Origin: Hyphomicrobium sp.
GTDB lineage: Bacteria; Pseudomonadota; Alphaproteobacteria; Rhizobiales; Hyphomicrobiaceae
Direction of reading: 5' to 3'
NCBI RefSeq assembly: GCF_003987855.1
Contig: NZ_RXIZ01000013.1
Coordinates: forward strand, 115,781 to 179,780
Length of the DNA stretch: 64,000 nucleotides
The notes beneath the pieces are model-generated. The model saw only the letters and a list, made by a program, of their open reading frames with translations, was not told the origin of the DNA and did no database searches. Positions 62,862 to 64,000 of this stretch are shown here, piece after piece (position 1 is the stretch's first letter; each line of letters starts with the position of its first letter). Both the position numbers and the translations under genes were made by a program.

Positions 62862-64000
62862 ATGACTCGCGACGCCACGGGCGCCTTGCGATTTGGCACT
62901 GGAACAACTGCAGCTGTCGTGACCCTTATGGCAACAAGCTATCTGGTGCTGTCGGGTACCAGCGCTCGACCTCAGTCCAGCGAATCCACCACTGAGATCA
63001 GCAATGCGGGAGGTTGGGTCACGACGGCGTCGAGCACGGATGCGGTGGCTCCATCAACGCAACAGCAGAGGAATAGAAACGAGACCATCGTGCCCAAGCA
63101 GTATCTAGGCGGCGACGTTAAGGCAGGAGGCAATCAAGAGGCATCGGCGAAGAACGCCAAGAGCGGTGAAAAGAAGAGGTCGTCCACCAAGGGCGCGTTC
63201 CGAGATGATCCGAAATACTCGAAGAAATACGATGCAGCAGGACAAACTGACATCTACGGCGGCAAGACGGCTGTGGAGCCGCCGCGGCCGCTGCTCGAGA
63301 TCGGACGCGAGCAATATACTTCCGGCATTTACGACGAGAGCAGCACCCTGTTCGGAAAGCTCAATCCGCTTTTGCCGGGTTTGTCCGTTTACGGCGATTG
63401 GCGGACAGCCATGGCCTACAATAGCAACAACGGCAAGGACATCGCCCAAGTCGCGACGCGGCTCAATCTGGATGTCGACCTCAAGATAACCGCAACGGAA
63501 CGCATTCACGCGTTCTTTACGCCGTTTCAGGATGGCAACGCGAAGTTCACCCGCTTCGAGTTCAGCGGTGGCGATGGCGATGGAAGGTTTACCGATGAAC
63601 TCGATTTCGACCCTCAAACGCTGTTCTTCGAGGGCGATCTGGGTTCAATCTATTCAGGCGTTTCTGGCAAGTATGCGGGTTTCGATCTGCCCTTCACGGT
63701 AGGTCTCTTCCCGCTATTCCTGCAAAACGGAATTTGGGCCAACGATGCTATCCTTGGCGGAGCGGTAACGTTTCCCGCCAAAAACTCATCTACGTTGGGG
63801 CTGTCGAACTATGACCTCACGTTCTTTGCAGCGTTCGACAACGTCGATAATGCAAGCTTGATTGGCGTCAACGGCAAGGTCGACAATGATCACGCCAATC
63901 TTTTCGGCGTGACGACCTTTGTGGACGCCTTTAACGGTTACGTCGAGGCCGGTTATGGGTTCATTCAAGGTACAGGCGCGTTCGACAATGTGGAACAACA
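62862..64000 (+). CDS. Probable outer-membrane beta-barrel protein, partial at window end
   Basis: ATG at 62862 follows GGGAGC, and the frame stays open to the last base, so at least 379 residues are encoded and the 3' end lies outside. The N-terminus has a hydrophobic export segment (TTAAVVTLMATSYLVLS), then about 100 polar, Lys/Ser-rich residues, and from about residue 140 alternating strands with aromatic girdle residues (YGDWRTAMAY, LFFEGDLGSIYSGVSGKYAG, NYDLTFFAAFDNV). It resembles a large porin-like barrel. The position behind a pentaheme cytochrome invites comparison with porin-cytochrome conduits, but no MtrB or PioB motif was identified. Confidence 0.7.
   Translation, partial: MTRDATGALRFGTGTTAAVVTLMATSYLVLSGTSARPQSSESTTEISNAGGWVTTASSTDAVAPSTQQQRNRNETIVPKQYLGGDVKAGGNQEASAKNAKSGEKKRSSTKGAFRDDPKYSKKYDAAGQTDIYGGKTAVEPPRPLLEIGREQYTSGIYDESSTLFGKLNPLLPGLSVYGDWRTAMAYNSNNGKDIAQVATRLNLDVDLKITATERIHAFFTPFQDGNAKFTRFEFSGGDGDGRFTDELDFDPQTLFFEGDLGSIYSGVSGKYAGFDLPFTVGLFPLFLQNGIWANDAILGGAVTFPAKNSSTLGLSNYDLTFFAAFDNVDNASLIGVNGKVDNDHANLFGVTTFVDAFNGYVEAGYGFIQGTGAFDNVEQ

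Noticed and set aside
1-64000. tRNA genes, rRNA genes, CRISPR arrays and complete insertion sequences
   Set aside because: No T-loop or anticodon-arm patterns, regular spaced repeats or transposase frames were recognised by eye; a covariance search would be needed to exclude divergent tRNAs.

Overview
The window looks like chromosome of an alphaproteobacterium, most likely order Hyphomicrobiales (Rhizobiales). The protein families present point there: a BtuB-like TonB receptor, a bacteriophytochrome with an HWE kinase, ChaB, a PHA-granule protein, a VPEID-CTERM-like peptide and a putative EcfG-type GGAAC-N16-CGTT promoter. The genus cannot be fixed from the sequence. I saw no rRNA or tRNA gene and no CRISPR array.

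Layout. (1) 1-4320 is a decayed mobile zone: a tyrosine integrase cut at the window edge and broken at its 3' end, a small membrane protein, and a headless conserved protein abutting a headless lectin gene. (2) 4332-7038 carries a BtuB-like receptor and a small membrane protein that may form a corrinoid uptake pair; remnants of a LysR gene and an outer-membrane protein follow. (3) 7928-12668 holds a sorted mini-protein, a VOC protein, a bacteriophytochrome hybrid kinase and a divergent Crp/Fnr regulator. (4) 12749-18525 makes or modifies surface polysaccharide: a GT4 glycosyltransferase, a WcbI-like protein, a UDP-sugar dehydrogenase and an epimerase. (5) 18732-24197 has a second TonB receptor, a membrane protein paired with a ClpP-like protein, a PHA-system protein and ChaB. 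(6) 24536-42964 is a tightly coupled eight-gene glucan/trehalose operon (glgE, treS-mak, glgB, glgX, treZ, malQ, treY, glgP) behind a near-ideal general-stress promoter. (7) 43048-47537 has a HlyIII-like protein, two small proteins and two more glycosyltransferases. (8) 47520-54197 encodes a 1150-residue protein with a copper-radical-oxidase (galactose-oxidase-like) head and three lectin repeats, an HlyC-type acyltransferase, the stump of a type I secretion ABC transporter and an intact HlyD-type adaptor. (9) 54210-64000 is a divergent multiheme cytochrome locus: ten-, four- and five-heme cytochromes c, a membrane cytochrome b-like protein, an iron-sulfur flavoprotein reductase, a CcmI-like assembly factor and a probable outer-membrane barrel cut by the window end.

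How parts work together. In the operon, TreY/TreZ turn glucan into trehalose, TreS and its fused maltokinase turn trehalose into maltose-1-phosphate, GlgE polymerises this back into glucan, GlgB branches it, and GlgX, MalQ and GlgP take it apart: a closed glucan-trehalose cycle. In the cytochrome locus, electrons could move from an NAD(P)H reductase or the quinone pool through the membrane b protein into periplasmic hemes and possibly across the outer membrane; this path is inferred from gene content only. The most novel-looking systems are the multiheme locus and the oxidase-lectin/HlyC/type I secretion locus.
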